A stretch of 43,538 nucleotides of DNA from DASPPK01 sp964399235 (GCA_964399235.1 CAYNQC010000005.1:1-43538); one strand, 5' to 3'; numbered from the stretch's first letter, positions 8,151 through 15,807 are shown. A program made the numbers and translations. Notes: generated by a model not told the origin, from the letters alone.

Positions 8151-8341
8151 TGAAGAAGGAAGGGACCGGGAAAGGGATGGCCTGCCCCTACTGCAAGTCG
8201 GAAATGAGGGACGGCAAGTGCCCCGACTGCGGTGCGTGGGCGGACTCCTACGGAATCGTCCACCGGGCCAAGTGCCAGGGGGGATTCCACGAGGCGTGCT
8301 CCGTGAAAGGGAGCGTGAGAGAGGAAGAGGGAGACGATTAG
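8150..8341 (+). CDS. Small zinc-ribbon protein
   Basis: A 63-aa protein behind AGGAGGG. It has CPYC (near residue 12) and CPDCG (near residue 24), plus two further Cys (AKCQGGFHEACS), enough for one or two zinc sites of zinc-ribbon type. It is the last gene of the phosphatase operon. Function unknown. Confidence 0.68.
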   Translation: MKKEGTGKGMACPYCKSEMRDGKCPDCGAWADSYGIVHRAKCQGGFHEACSVKGSVREEEGDD

Positions 8342-8352
8342 TTTTTGGAGGC

Positions 8353-8380
8353 TTGACAAAAGAAACAAGTACCTTATAAT
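8353..8380 (+). promoter_or_regulatory. Sigma70-like promoter, copy 5
   Basis: TTGACA (8353-8358), 16 bp, consensus TATAAT (8375-8380), then GTAAAGG. It drives the 8.4-13.9 kb gene run. Confidence 0.9.
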
Positions 8381-8406
8381 GTAAAGGTGAACTTGAGGCG
8401 CAAACG

Positions 8407-8991
8407 ATGGCGAGACGAATCGTTAAGGCGGGGGTCGTAACGCCCGACCTGATGGTCTACGACAAGAGCTTGAATCGGGAATTCTTCCCGAACGTGAAGC
8501 TCTTCGCAGAGAAGATGATCCCCGGCTGCCCCCTGGGCAAAACGGTGTATCTCACCCTCGCGTTTCACAGAAGGAGCCGGGCGCGCTTCCCCGTTTCGGT
8601 TTCGACCATCCAGTCCGGGGATGGGTGGCTTCACGTCAAGGTGCGAGTGAGCCATTTTGCTGCATTCCCCTGTGCAACCCAGGTCAAGACCAAGACGACC
8701 GCAGTAGGAGACAAGGTGGCGCAGGTTCTGATGAACGCCAGGTTCACCTACGACTTCGACGACGTGACGTTCTCGAACGCCGAGGAGGCGGCGATCTTCG
8801 GCGCGGGGAACGGCCTATTCTGGGCTTTGCGGAAGCTCAACCGGATCGAGGGAAGGAACTCAAAGACGGCCAGGAATCTTCACGGGTTGATGTGGCTCAG
8901 CTCCTTCCGATTTTGGCTGGCGAAGGGGAGGGACGACGCCGCCATCGTGCCCGAGAAGATCGTCGACCGGAGGGCGTTGTGTCTGAAGTGA
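8407..8991 (+). CDS. Unknown protein
   Basis: A 194-aa protein. The ribosome site is weak (TTGAGG, nine bases before the ATG). It is mainly beta/alpha, with a basic middle (FHRRSRARFPVSVS) and helical C-terminus. It is the first gene after promoter copy 5. No family recognised. Confidence 0.65.
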   Translation: MARRIVKAGVVTPDLMVYDKSLNREFFPNVKLFAEKMIPGCPLGKTVYLTLAFHRRSRARFPVSVSTIQSGDGWLHVKVRVSHFAAFPCATQVKTKTTAVGDKVAQVLMNARFTYDFDDVTFSNAEEAAIFGAGNGLFWALRKLNRIEGRNSKTARNLHGLMWLSSFRFWLAKGRDDAAIVPEKIVDRRALCLK

Positions 8992-9383
8992 CGATTGTCT
9001 TGACCCAGGAGGACTTCCGACGGCTTGTGGCCGGGCGACCCGTCGAGGTCGAGGTGAAGCTGCGTGGGGTGCAGTGGTGGATACGATTCGGCTTGAAGGA
9101 CATCGACTTCAACACGATGATCGAGGCGATCCGGGACGCAATGGAAGGAATGGCCAGTGGCCAGGTCGAAAAACTCAATCCAGCGGATCAAGGAACGGGC
9201 CAAGGTTCTCTCGGCCCGGATCCAGATTCTGGAGGAGGAAAACCAGGCCCTGAAGATGGCGGCAGCCATCGAGGGGTTCAAGATCGAGCATCAAGGGGTG
9301 TCGAACAGGATTTACAGGGGGAGGTCCAAGGAATTCAGGGTCGGCCAGCTGATCCTCCCCCTTCCGAGGGGATGGGTCATTGA
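8979..9383 (+). CDS. Unknown protein; coding signal lost after about residue 60
   Basis: The GTG at 8979, five bases after GGAGG, opens a 134-aa frame. The first 60 residues (VSEVTIVLTQEDFRRLVAG onward) have normal codon use. From about 9160 this frame becomes Gly/Pro/Gln-rich with poor third-base bias, while the +1 frame shows the genome's usual high-GC third positions and belongs to the next gene. Either this gene was one reading frame with the next and has been split by an indel, or it has a read-through tail over a 227-bp overlap. Confidence 0.45.
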   Translation: MSEVTIVLTQEDFRRLVAGRPVEVEVKLRGVQWWIRFGLKDIDFNTMIEAIRDAMEGMASGQVEKLNPADQGTGQGSLGPDPDSGGGKPGPEDGGSHRGVQDRASRGVEQDLQGEVQGIQGRPADPPPSEGMGH

Positions 9384-9471
9384 TTCCAGTTCGGGGTCGT
9401 TTACTGCTTTCACTACCGAGCGGCATGGGCAGAAGTACGCGGAGGTCCAGGTCATCCAATTGGAGGAGTGA
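9157..9471 (+). CDS. Unknown protein with N-terminal coiled coil
   Basis: A 104-aa frame from a GTG at 9157 (AAGGA upstream). Residues 5-40 form a likely coiled coil (RIKERAKVLSARIQILEEEN), and the rest is beta-rich. It takes over the coding signal from the gene at 8979 in the +1 frame, so it may really be the C-terminal part of that gene. Function unknown. Confidence 0.55.
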   Translation: MARSKNSIQRIKERAKVLSARIQILEEENQALKMAAAIEGFKIEHQGVSNRIYRGRSKEFRVGQLILPLPRGWVIDSSSGSFTAFTTERHGQKYAEVQVIQLEE

Positions 9472-9473
9472 GA

Positions 9474-9959
9474 ATGGCAAGGGTACTGACGGTTTACATC
9501 GGGAAGGAAACGATCGAACAGATCCTCAAGGGAGAGACCATCGAGATCGGAGTGGCGGATAGCGCGGGCCAGAAGTGGAAAGCCGCGCTCGCCAAGACGG
9601 GCATCACCCTGGAGGAGGGATTCGCTCTTTCCATCGGGGAAGTTCCGAAGTGGATTCTTTACATCGAGGGCCACCCGATCGGGACCGGCCAGAACGAGAA
9701 CCCGGGAGATGCCCTCCGCGAAGCGTTTGCGGCGGCGGGGTTGACGTCCATGCCCGAGGCGGTGGAGGCCAAGGCAATCAACGCGGAGACGGGCGACGCC
9801 TACTCGATTTTCACGCTCGAAGGTTCCGCCTACTGCGTTCCCGTGACGCAATTCGCGGAGGAGGTCGCCAAGTCCTCGAATTGGACGACGGCGAGGCAGG
9901 CCAAGCGGCCCGAGATCGACGCCCTGATGAAGGAGCTCAAGGCGCTCCCCAGGGGGTAG
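9474..9959 (+). CDS. Unknown protein
   Basis: A 161-aa protein; the ATG at 9474 is seven bases after GGAGG, which favours it over an in-frame GTG at 9468. It is mixed alpha/beta with GITLEEGFALSIGEVPKW in the middle and a Lys-rich C-terminus. No motif recognised. Confidence 0.65.
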   Translation: MARVLTVYIGKETIEQILKGETIEIGVADSAGQKWKAALAKTGITLEEGFALSIGEVPKWILYIEGHPIGTGQNENPGDALREAFAAAGLTSMPEAVEAKAINAETGDAYSIFTLEGSAYCVPVTQFAEEVAKSSNWTTARQAKRPEIDALMKELKALPRG

Positions 9960-9968
9960 GGGGACCAC

Positions 9969-10295
9969 ATGGAGGAGCAGGCGTTTCCCAGCGTGACCGT
10001 CAGGAAGTGGACGGCGTGCGGCGTGATGGACGTCACCCTCGTTTTCAATTCTGGCGGCAAGGTCAGCGGGATTTTCCCCCGCCTCGGGAAGGGGTTCACC
10101 TGCAAGGGGCTCCTCTGCGGGGTTGCGGGGAACATCGCGGGGAGGGCTATCCAGCTGGGGGTGCCCATTCCTTCCATCGTGGCGGCAATGAAGGGGACGG
10201 CATGCCCCGAGGCGAAGGACAAGAGGTCCTGCCTTGACGCGATCGCCGGGGTGCTCGATGAACACGGAGGTTCCTGTGCCTCTTCCGGTGAATGA
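9969..10295 (+). CDS. Stand-alone TSCPD-domain protein
   Basis: A 108-aa protein whose whole length fits the TSCPD family: an early Cys (WTACGVMDVTLVFNSGGKV), then FTCKGLLCGVAGNIAGRAI, then the signature TACPE followed by RSCLDAIAGVL. TSCPD domains occur at the C-termini of class II ribonucleotide reductases and as separate small proteins. A class II reductase is encoded 8.5 kb downstream, so an accessory or regulatory role is plausible but unproven. The ATG follows GTAGGGGGA. Confidence 0.8.
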   Translation: MEEQAFPSVTVRKWTACGVMDVTLVFNSGGKVSGIFPRLGKGFTCKGLLCGVAGNIAGRAIQLGVPIPSIVAAMKGTACPEAKDKRSCLDAIAGVLDEHGGSCASSGE

Positions 10296-10668
10296 TCCAT
10301 CGTTCATGTTTCTCTGCCGCTTCTGCGAGTGTTTTGCCGAGGCGAAGGATGCCGGAAGAGCGTCGTGCGGGAAGGCTTGCGGGGGGCCGAAGAAGAGGAT
10401 GGACTACCCCAAGTACCGGGGTCCCCTCACGATGAAGTACATCGCGGATCACTGCTTCGTTTGCGGGGAGGAGACCAGGATTTCCGTTCACGTCCACAAG
10501 GAAGACCGGGCTCTGGGCGTCTGCGAGAAGCACCTGATTTTTGCCGGGATCGGGTACGATGACATCAAGAAGGTGAAGGCGGAGAACATGGGAATCGTGT
10601 GCCGGAAGATGGTTTCCATTTCTCCCGAGGAACTATTCGGCCTCAAGGGGCCAGAGGACAAATCATGA
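10276..10668 (+). CDS. Unknown multi-cysteine zinc-binding protein
   Basis: A 130-aa protein. GTG at 10276 is five bases after GGAGG and overlaps the TSCPD gene by 20 bp; an in-frame ATG at 10258 has a poorer site. Cysteine pairs occur as FLCRFCECF, CGKACGG and HCFVCGEE, with VCEKH later, suggesting two zinc sites. Function unknown. Confidence 0.62.
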   Translation: MPLPVNDPSFMFLCRFCECFAEAKDAGRASCGKACGGPKKRMDYPKYRGPLTMKYIADHCFVCGEETRISVHVHKEDRALGVCEKHLIFAGIGYDDIKKVKAENMGIVCRKMVSISPEELFGLKGPEDKS

Positions 10669-10907
10669 TTCGATGCGATATCTGCCGGATGGAGTTCAAG
10701 GACGACAACGCGGAGAGGTTGGATCGAACGAAGCACGGATGGCCGGTTCCAACGGGTAAAACCGACAAGGAGACGGGTGCTCCCGTCTGGAAGCTCCGCC
10801 TGTGCTCCGACGCGTCGCCCGCCGAGATCCTGACCTACCGGAAGGTAAAAGAGAATCTCAAGAAGGGGATCAGGAGCGCGGGTTTTCCCGGAGGGAACAC
10901 CCCGTGA
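10665..10907 (+). CDS. Unknown small CxxC protein
   Basis: An 80-aa protein; the ATG overlaps the upstream stop (ATGA) after AGAGGA. It starts MIRCDICRMEFKDDNAE, so a CxxC pair is at residues 4-7, with another Cys in LRLCSDAS. This could be a small treble-clef or zinc-ribbon protein. It overlaps the next gene as GTGA. Confidence 0.6.
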   Translation: MIRCDICRMEFKDDNAERLDRTKHGWPVPTGKTDKETGAPVWKLRLCSDASPAEILTYRKVKENLKKGIRSAGFPGGNTP

Positions 10908-11227
10908 ATTTAGAGAGCCTCCCCAAGGAAGCCGAGGACACGTTCTGGTTGTCCTTCGGTGCCAAGCTGCCCCCGGGGGCGAAGGTCTTCGTCTCGAAGA
11001 CGGCGGAGTCCCCGAGGACCTTCTTGGACGCCAGGGGGGCGCTCCTTTCCTGCATCCCTTCCGCCATGTTGGCGCACCTGATCTTCGTGGATCTGTATCC
11101 CGAGGCAAATTGGGCGCACGACTGCCTTTACGTCTTTGCGGTGTCGGGTGGGAACCTATTCGCTGTGGCGCACGACTGGCCCCCGCTCGGGGCCGACGAT
11201 TTTCTTCCCATGGAAAAGAAAGGATGA
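10904..11227 (+). CDS. Unknown protein
   Basis: A 107-aa protein; GTG at 10904 overlaps the upstream TGA and follows GGAGGG by eight bases. Alpha/beta composition, rich in aromatic residues. No family recognised. Confidence 0.6.
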   Translation: MNLESLPKEAEDTFWLSFGAKLPPGAKVFVSKTAESPRTFLDARGALLSCIPSAMLAHLIFVDLYPEANWAHDCLYVFAVSGGNLFAVAHDWPPLGADDFLPMEKKG

Positions 11228-11230
11228 ACG

Positions 11231-11560
11231 GTGGACGCGAAGCAAATGAAGTCGCTGGAGAAGATGCTCCTGGAGAAACGGGAGCGTCTCTCCAACGACA
11301 TCGGGCGCATGAAGGCCGATGAGGAGGTGATTCCCAGCAAGGATCCCGAGGATTTAGACTACGAGGCAGAGATCACGCGGGGTCTAATCGAGATGGAAGA
11401 GAGGGAGATCCGGGAGATCGACGACGCCCTGGCGCGGATCGAGGACAAGACCTTCGGGATCTGCGAGTCTTGCGGGAAGGGAATCAAGCCCGTCAGGCTC
11501 AAGTCCCTTCCGAATTCCAGGCTGTGTCTTCCCTGCAAAAGGAAAGAGGAAGAGGCATGA
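11231..11560 (+). CDS. DksA/TraR-family C4 zinc-finger protein
   Basis: A 109-aa protein with the DksA/TraR layout. A helical hairpin of about 70 residues has a tip motif DPED (D38 and D41, at the place of the two key Asp residues of DksA). A C4 finger CESCGKGI...LCLPCKRKEEE follows. DksA-like proteins enter the RNA polymerase secondary channel and reset promoter use, with ppGpp for DksA and without it for TraR. A phage copy is likely to tune host transcription during infection. The GTG start follows AAAGGA. The length lies between TraR (about 73 aa) and E. coli DksA (151 aa). Confidence 0.85.
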   Translation: MDAKQMKSLEKMLLEKRERLSNDIGRMKADEEVIPSKDPEDLDYEAEITRGLIEMEEREIREIDDALARIEDKTFGICESCGKGIKPVRLKSLPNSRLCLPCKRKEEEA

Positions 11561-11961
11561 AGCCCGGCGACGTCGTAGTTCTGAAGGGAACGATCATTTA
11601 TGACGGGGGAATCACTATCCCCGACAAGTCTGATCGTCTCACCATCATCGAGGGGAAGGCTGACATCGGCGGGTGCATCCTGGCGAAGGATTGGCAGGGG
11701 GAGATCCACTGCATCAATCCCGACAGGTTCGATCTGGTCTGGACCGCCGAGGAGGCCGTCGCCAAGAAGATGATGGAGCCACCTATCATGCAGTTCAAGC
11801 CGGTGAGCTACGCCGAGGTGGAACAGCGGCTTCATCAATCTATAGCGAAGGCCATGGCGATCAACCTTGACGACGCGATCATGAATGGGATGCTCGCGAC
11901 GGCGGACGAAAAGGGAACAAAGCAGATAGCCACGCAGTTGGGGATGGGGGACCGAGGATGA
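11557..11961 (+). CDS. Unknown protein
   Basis: A 134-aa protein; the ATG overlaps the DksA-like stop. The N-terminal 65 residues (MKPGDVVVLKG, RLTIIEGKADIGGC) read like a small beta-barrel; the C-terminal half is helical. It overlaps the lipoprotein gene by 4 bp. No firm family. Confidence 0.62.
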   Translation: MKPGDVVVLKGTIIYDGGITIPDKSDRLTIIEGKADIGGCILAKDWQGEIHCINPDRFDLVWTAEEAVAKKMMEPPIMQFKPVSYAEVEQRLHQSIAKAMAINLDDAIMNGMLATADEKGTKQIATQLGMGDRG

Positions 11962-13175
11962 AACGCATGACGGTACTACTGGTGGTCGTTTTCATGTCCG
12001 GGTGCCCCTCTTCGGAGCTCCTTCGGGAGACCCCGGTGATGGACACGGACCTCGTGGCGGTCGAGAAGGCTCACGCCCAGGAGATCCAGACCCACCTCCT
12101 GCCCGAGGGGCTGCTGATCTACGCCAAGAGGCCCCCAGGAGACCTGAAGGCACTCTACGAACAGGGGACCGCCCAGGCGGACGGGGCGTTCCACAACGGG
12201 CTCTACCTCGCGGCCCTGTCCCTGAAGTACGCCGTGACCAAGGATCCGGCGGACCAAGTGAAGGCCCTGGCCTGCTGGAAGGCCCACCATCTCCTCGTCG
12301 CGGGTTCCGGATACTCCGGGCTGGTGGCGCGATCCTACGGGAAGCACGATCCATCGGAGACCACGCTGACCTTCAGGCGGGACGGGAGCGGGGACGGGCA
12401 GGGGGGGTGGCTGTTCGGAACGAACATCTTCGTGCGGCTGGCCGCCGACGACGCATCCAGGGCGGAGGCGGCGGTGGACGTAAAAGCCATCGCCATGCAC
12501 ATGAGGAAGCACCACCTGAAGGTGTACCAGGACGAGAACACGCCGACGCCCTACGGGGACTTCAACACGCCGGTCATGGGGGTCCCCATCGGGCACTACG
12601 GGGTGGCGATGATGGCTCTTGCGAACCTCGCTCTGAAGCTGAACCCGGGGGACGGGGAGTGCGAGGCGTTCCTCAACTGGCTGGTCGAGAAGGATTACCA
12701 TCGGCAGGCGCAGCACTTCTACCCGTGGTTCCCCCACTCCGCCGCGAACACGTTCATGTACGGGATGAATATGGTGACCCTCTGGATGAACGACGAGTCT
12801 CCGCACCGGAGGGAGTTCTACCTCGCAGGCGCGGATGCCTTCTGGGAGCGGAGCCACGCTTGGCAGATGACGTTCCACGCCCTGTCCTACAAGTTCGTGG
12901 GGGGGACCCACTACAGCGGGGACATCGACGGCTCGGTCGTCAGGCTGAAGAATCTGACGCAGAGGTACAACCCCTACGCCGACCAGCATCAGAACACCAA
13001 GACCCACACGAAGGTGGTGCCGTTGGAGTGCCGACCCGTGACCTCGACCGCGTGGTCGTCGGACGCCTACGAGGAGCTGCTGAAGGCCGAGGGAGGGGAC
13101 CCGTCCCTGGACTACTCGCGGCAGGACTTCCTGCTTGCCTATTGGATGGGCCGGTACATGGGAGCCCTTGAATGA
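11958..13175 (+). CDS. Large predicted lipoprotein
   Basis: A 405-aa protein beginning MKRMTVLLVVVFMSGCPSS: a basic start, hydrophobic core and lipobox-like MSGC with C16, so a lipoprotein exported across the host inner membrane is predicted. The mature region is helical and aromatic-rich (GLYLAALSLKYAV, GHYGVAMMALANLALKLN, FYPWFPHSAANTF), a pattern common in alpha/alpha-toroid proteins such as some polysaccharide-active enzymes. I cannot name a catalytic family. A role at the host envelope (exclusion or glycan modification) is an inference. ATGA overlap with both neighbours places it in the same operon as the DksA-like gene. Confidence 0.72.
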   Translation: MKRMTVLLVVVFMSGCPSSELLRETPVMDTDLVAVEKAHAQEIQTHLLPEGLLIYAKRPPGDLKALYEQGTAQADGAFHNGLYLAALSLKYAVTKDPADQVKALACWKAHHLLVAGSGYSGLVARSYGKHDPSETTLTFRRDGSGDGQGGWLFGTNIFVRLAADDASRAEAAVDVKAIAMHMRKHHLKVYQDENTPTPYGDFNTPVMGVPIGHYGVAMMALANLALKLNPGDGECEAFLNWLVEKDYHRQAQHFYPWFPHSAANTFMYGMNMVTLWMNDESPHRREFYLAGADAFWERSHAWQMTFHALSYKFVGGTHYSGDIDGSVVRLKNLTQRYNPYADQHQNTKTHTKVVPLECRPVTSTAWSSDAYEELLKAEGGDPSLDYSRQDFLLAYWMGRYMGALE

Positions 13176-13561
13176 TCGTCAAACTTGAAGATCATCCGTG
13201 GCTTCGGGATGAGATGCTGGAGAAGGCCAGCAAGGTAGCGGGGAAGGTCGTCGGCTCATTTTTCCTCACGAAAATAGGGATGGAAGCGGGGGTGATCAAG
13301 GCGGTTCGGAAGGGGGCGGAAGAGGCTTTGCGGCCCTACAATGTTAGGGTGTCGTGGGGGGAGGAGAATCTTGCTGAGTACCTATCTACCCACATGGACG
13401 TCACGTTCGATTTCTCGCCCGAGAGCGAGACGGACCTCGATCACCCATGGTCCAGGCGTATTTTCATTCACACGGACCGCATGAAGAAGTTGCTTCAGAA
13501 GAACGGGCTCCTCGCCAACGCGGACGACGCGAGGGCGGTAGCGGAATCTCTCCTGAAGTAG
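13172..13561 (+). CDS. Unknown protein
   Basis: A 129-aa protein; its ATG overlaps the lipoprotein stop. A hydrophobic helix AGKVVGSFFLTKIGMEAGVI lies near residue 25-45, followed by an alpha/beta region. The hydrophobic stretch might be a membrane or amphipathic helix. Function unknown. Confidence 0.6.
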   Translation: MIVKLEDHPWLRDEMLEKASKVAGKVVGSFFLTKIGMEAGVIKAVRKGAEEALRPYNVRVSWGEENLAEYLSTHMDVTFDFSPESETDLDHPWSRRIFIHTDRMKKLLQKNGLLANADDARAVAESLLK

Positions 13562-13571
13562 GAGGACGTGG

Positions 13572-13916
13572 ATGTCAGCCATTGACAGGCTTCTCGATAA
13601 GTTGGGGATCAAGGCCCCACCCATTGCCGACTTGAGCCAGATAGCCCCCTGCCTGGGGGCAGACTACTCCGTTCGGGAGTTCGCACGAGAAGCGGCCCAG
13701 CGCATCCACAGCCAGTTCGGCCTCGACGAAGACCTCGTCTTCTTCATGATCATCGACGAGAAGGATCCCGAGGAGGAAACCAAGATCGCCGAGGCCGTCG
13801 AGGCGCGGGCGTGGTCGAGGCAGGGGGCAGAGGAGGAGGACGCCTGGGAGGACGAGGAAGAGGAAGACGAGGACTGGGACGAGGACGATCCTGAAGAATC
13901 GAGGGGGGATCAATAG
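13572..13916 (+). CDS. Unknown protein with very acidic tail
   Basis: A 114-aa protein behind TAGGAGG. The last 35 residues are almost all Asp, Glu and Trp (EDEEEEDEDWDEDDPEE). Such tails can mimic DNA or dock on basic surfaces, as in SSB C-termini or anti-restriction DNA mimics; nothing here proves either. The first 75 residues are helical. Confidence 0.65.
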   Translation: MSAIDRLLDKLGIKAPPIADLSQIAPCLGADYSVREFAREAAQRIHSQFGLDEDLVFFMIIDEKDPEEETKIAEAVEARAWSRQGAEEEDAWEDEEEEDEDWDEDDPEESRGDQ

Positions 13917-13946
13917 AGTTGAGTGACCTTGACGAAAGGGCCAAGC

Positions 13947-15218
13947 ATGAAAATCGGAAGCATCGAGGACCTCAATCCAGCGCCCTACAACCCGAGGCGG
14001 ATCGACCAGGAATCCTTGTCGGGCTTGCAGGTCAGCATCCGGGAACTCGGCGACGTCAGCTGCATCTGTTTCAACGAGAGGACGAAGCAGATGTTTGCGG
14101 GACACCAGCGGGTGAAGGCCCTCAAGGCGGAGTTCGGATCCGACCTCAAGATTGTCGGGGACGAGGCGACGGGCTTTTCCATCCTCACCCCGAAGGGGGA
14201 CCGCTTCCCCATCCGGGTCGTGGACTGGCCGGAGGACAAGGAGCGGCTGGCGAACCTCACGGCCAACAACCACTTCATCCAGGGGGTGTGGACCGAAACC
14301 GCCGAGGACGTTCTTGGGCAGGCCGACAACGACTTCCCGGAATTGTGTGAGCAGCTCCGTCTCAACGACCTGGACCTTGAACTTCTCATTGCGAAGGGGA
14401 AGAAGGATCACGTCGGCAAGGGCAAGGACGCGGAGCCCGACCTCGACGCCGGGGAGGAGCTGAGGAAGAAGTGGGGGGTGGAGCTGGGGCAGATTTGGGA
14501 GATGGGAGATCACCGGATCCTCTGCGGAGACTGCCTCGACAAGGCCCTGGTGGATAATTTTATGGCGGGGGAGATGGCTCACATGAGCTTCACCGATCCC
14601 CCCTACGGGGTGGATTACGGAGGACACAACCACCCATTGTGGTCTCACAAACACGCCCCAATCCAGAACGACGCCCTGCCCGCCGACCAGATGGCCGCTT
14701 TCTGGGAAGCCGCCTTCAACATGGTGGCGGACTACGTCTCGAACGACCTCTACGTGACGGCCCCCGGAGGCCCCCTGAACAACACCATGGCCGCCGCCAT
14801 CTCCAGGACCCCGTTCGAGCATCACCAGTGGCTCATTTGGGTGAAGGACCGGCTCGTCCTCGGGCGGTCGAATTACCACTACCGGCACGAGCACATTTGG
14901 TACGGCTGGAAGAAGGGGAAGACATCTTCCTGGCAGGGATCCACGACCGAGGACAGCGTCTGGGAAATCAAGCGCCCCAGTCGATCGGATGACCACCCGA
15001 CCATGAAACCGGTGGAGCTCGTTCAGAAGGCCCTGGCCAACAGCAGCATGAAGGGCGACACCGTGTTCGAGCCCTTCAGCGGCTCGGGGACAACCATCGT
15101 GGCCTGCGAGAACATGGAGAGGAAGTGCTTGGCCATCGAAGTCGTTCCGGCCTACGTCGCCGTCGCGCTTCAGCGGTGGTCGGACGCTTTCCAGAAAACT
15201 CCGAAAAAGTTGTCGTAG
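13947..15218 (+). CDS. ParB-like domain fused to beta-class DNA methyltransferase
   Basis: A 423-aa fusion. Residues 1-110 match the ParB/Srx-type domain (IEDLNPAPYNPRRI, FAGHQRVKAL). The C-terminal part is an amino-methyltransferase with motif IV TDPPYG (D217-Y220) before motif I FSGSGTT (about 377-383). DPPY followed by FxGxG is the beta-class order (N6-adenine or N4-cytosine). This ParB-MTase architecture is common in phages and mobile elements and is usually not paired with a restriction enzyme; none is seen nearby. Likely role: protecting or marking phage DNA. The ATG at 13947 follows AAAGGG. Confidence 0.87.
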   Translation: MKIGSIEDLNPAPYNPRRIDQESLSGLQVSIRELGDVSCICFNERTKQMFAGHQRVKALKAEFGSDLKIVGDEATGFSILTPKGDRFPIRVVDWPEDKERLANLTANNHFIQGVWTETAEDVLGQADNDFPELCEQLRLNDLDLELLIAKGKKDHVGKGKDAEPDLDAGEELRKKWGVELGQIWEMGDHRILCGDCLDKALVDNFMAGEMAHMSFTDPPYGVDYGGHNHPLWSHKHAPIQNDALPADQMAAFWEAAFNMVADYVSNDLYVTAPGGPLNNTMAAAISRTPFEHHQWLIWVKDRLVLGRSNYHYRHEHIWYGWKKGKTSSWQGSTTEDSVWEIKRPSRSDDHPTMKPVELVQKALANSSMKGDTVFEPFSGSGTTIVACENMERKCLAIEVVPAYVAVALQRWSDAFQKTPKKLS

Positions 15219-15223
15219 GTCCC

Positions 15224-15251
15224 TTGACTCGGTGACCCTCCCGCCTATGAT
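15224..15251 (+). promoter_or_regulatory. Variant sigma70-like promoter ahead of the RNA region
   Basis: TTGACT (15224-15229), the same 16-bp spacing, TATGAT (15246-15251), then AGGGAG. It points into a gene-free stretch and predicts a transcript beginning near 15258. Confidence 0.75.
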
Positions 15252-15257
15252 AGGGAG

Positions 15258-15423
15258 TGGCAAGACCGGGGGAAGAAATGCAGCGAGGCAACGAATCTCG
15301 GATCTCAGCACCCCCTTCGCTGGGGGTTGCTGGCGGGGGGTTACGCGGGTTCTCCTGCGCTGCCCCGGTAGCCCCCTATAACCATCAGGCCGTCTTCCAC
15401 CAGGAGGCGGCCTTTCTTTTTTT
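15258..15423 (+). ncRNA. Putative structured RNA 1 with its own terminator
   Basis: The region between a promoter and a terminator, about 165 nt. Visible stems are CAGCA-CCCCC (15306-15315) with GGGGG-T-TGCTG (15322-15332); GGGGG (15336-15340) with CCCCC (15372-15376), enclosing GCGGG/CCTGC (15345-15349 with 15354-15358, TTCT loop); then the AGGCCG terminator hairpin. The element GTAGCCCCC recurs in RNA 2. A 60-codon frame crosses the region but has no ribosome site and disregards the stems. The call is an inference from structure and context. Confidence 0.55.
15387..15423 (+). terminator. Rho-independent terminator of RNA 1
   Basis: AGGCCG (15387-15392) pairs with CGGCCT (15408-15413), extended by CTTCC/GGAGG, and is followed by TTCTTTTTTT. 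Confidence 0.88.
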
Positions 15424-15435
15424 GCTGGAAACCCC

Positions 15436-15465
15436 TTGACAGCTTTCAGACGGGGGAGCAAGAAT
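15436..15465 (+). promoter_or_regulatory. Weak candidate promoter for RNA 2
   Basis: TTGACA (15436-15441), 18 bp, AAGAAT (15460-15465). The -35 is perfect but the -10 and spacing differ from the other copies, so this is uncertain. It starts immediately after the terminator of RNA 1. Confidence 0.35.
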
Positions 15466-15474
15466 AGGGGTGTC

Positions 15475-15722
15475 GGGGGAGCGGTAGTGAACAAGGACAA
15501 ACCCTGACAAGCGAAACAAGATGGCCGCTGGCAACGGCCTGAGAACAGGAGAACGGAGCGGGAGTGGTAGAGACGAAGCACAACACCGGAAAAACCGGTG
15601 TCGGTTGCCAACCGACTCCGGGGGGGCGAAGTGGGGAATCGGACCACTCCTACTCGCCCTACGTAGCCCCCGAAAAAACAACCAGGCCGCGCCTCGAAAG
15701 AGGTTGCGGCCTGTTTTATTTC
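15475..15722 (+). ncRNA. Putative structured RNA 2 with its own terminator
   Basis: A gene-free stretch with a dense series of stems: ACACCGG/CCGGTGT (15583-15601, AAAAA loop); GTCGGTT/AACCGAC (15600-15616, GCC loop); CGGGGG/CCCCCG (15619-15624 with 15667-15672) enclosing GGCGA/TCGCC (15625-15629 with 15654-15658) and GTGG/CCAC (15631-15634 with 15644-15647); then the CAGGCCGC terminator. Layout and the GTAGCCCCC element match RNA 1. The 5' end is not defined. It lies just upstream of the replication initiator gene. Confidence 0.55.
15683..15722 (+). terminator. Rho-independent terminator of RNA 2
   Basis: CAGGCCGC (15683-15690) pairs perfectly with GCGGCCTG (15706-15713), extended inward by CCTC/GAGG around a GAAA loop, and is followed by TTTTATTT. 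Confidence 0.9.
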
Positions 15723-15807
15723 CAGGCAAGACGCCGAGTGACCGGCGAGACGCGGTGAAGAAGCCCCAGAGGTGAACGGGGCATGCTCGGGTGGAAAGGA
15801 TCGAACG

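Noticed and set aside
13583..13588. TTGACA as a promoter -35
   Set aside because: It lies inside a coding region and no -10 is found at 16-18 bp. The same applies to TTGACA at 36482.
15257..15439. 60-codon + frame across putative RNA 1
   Set aside because: No ribosome site, composition unlike its neighbours, and it runs through the terminator stem and T run.
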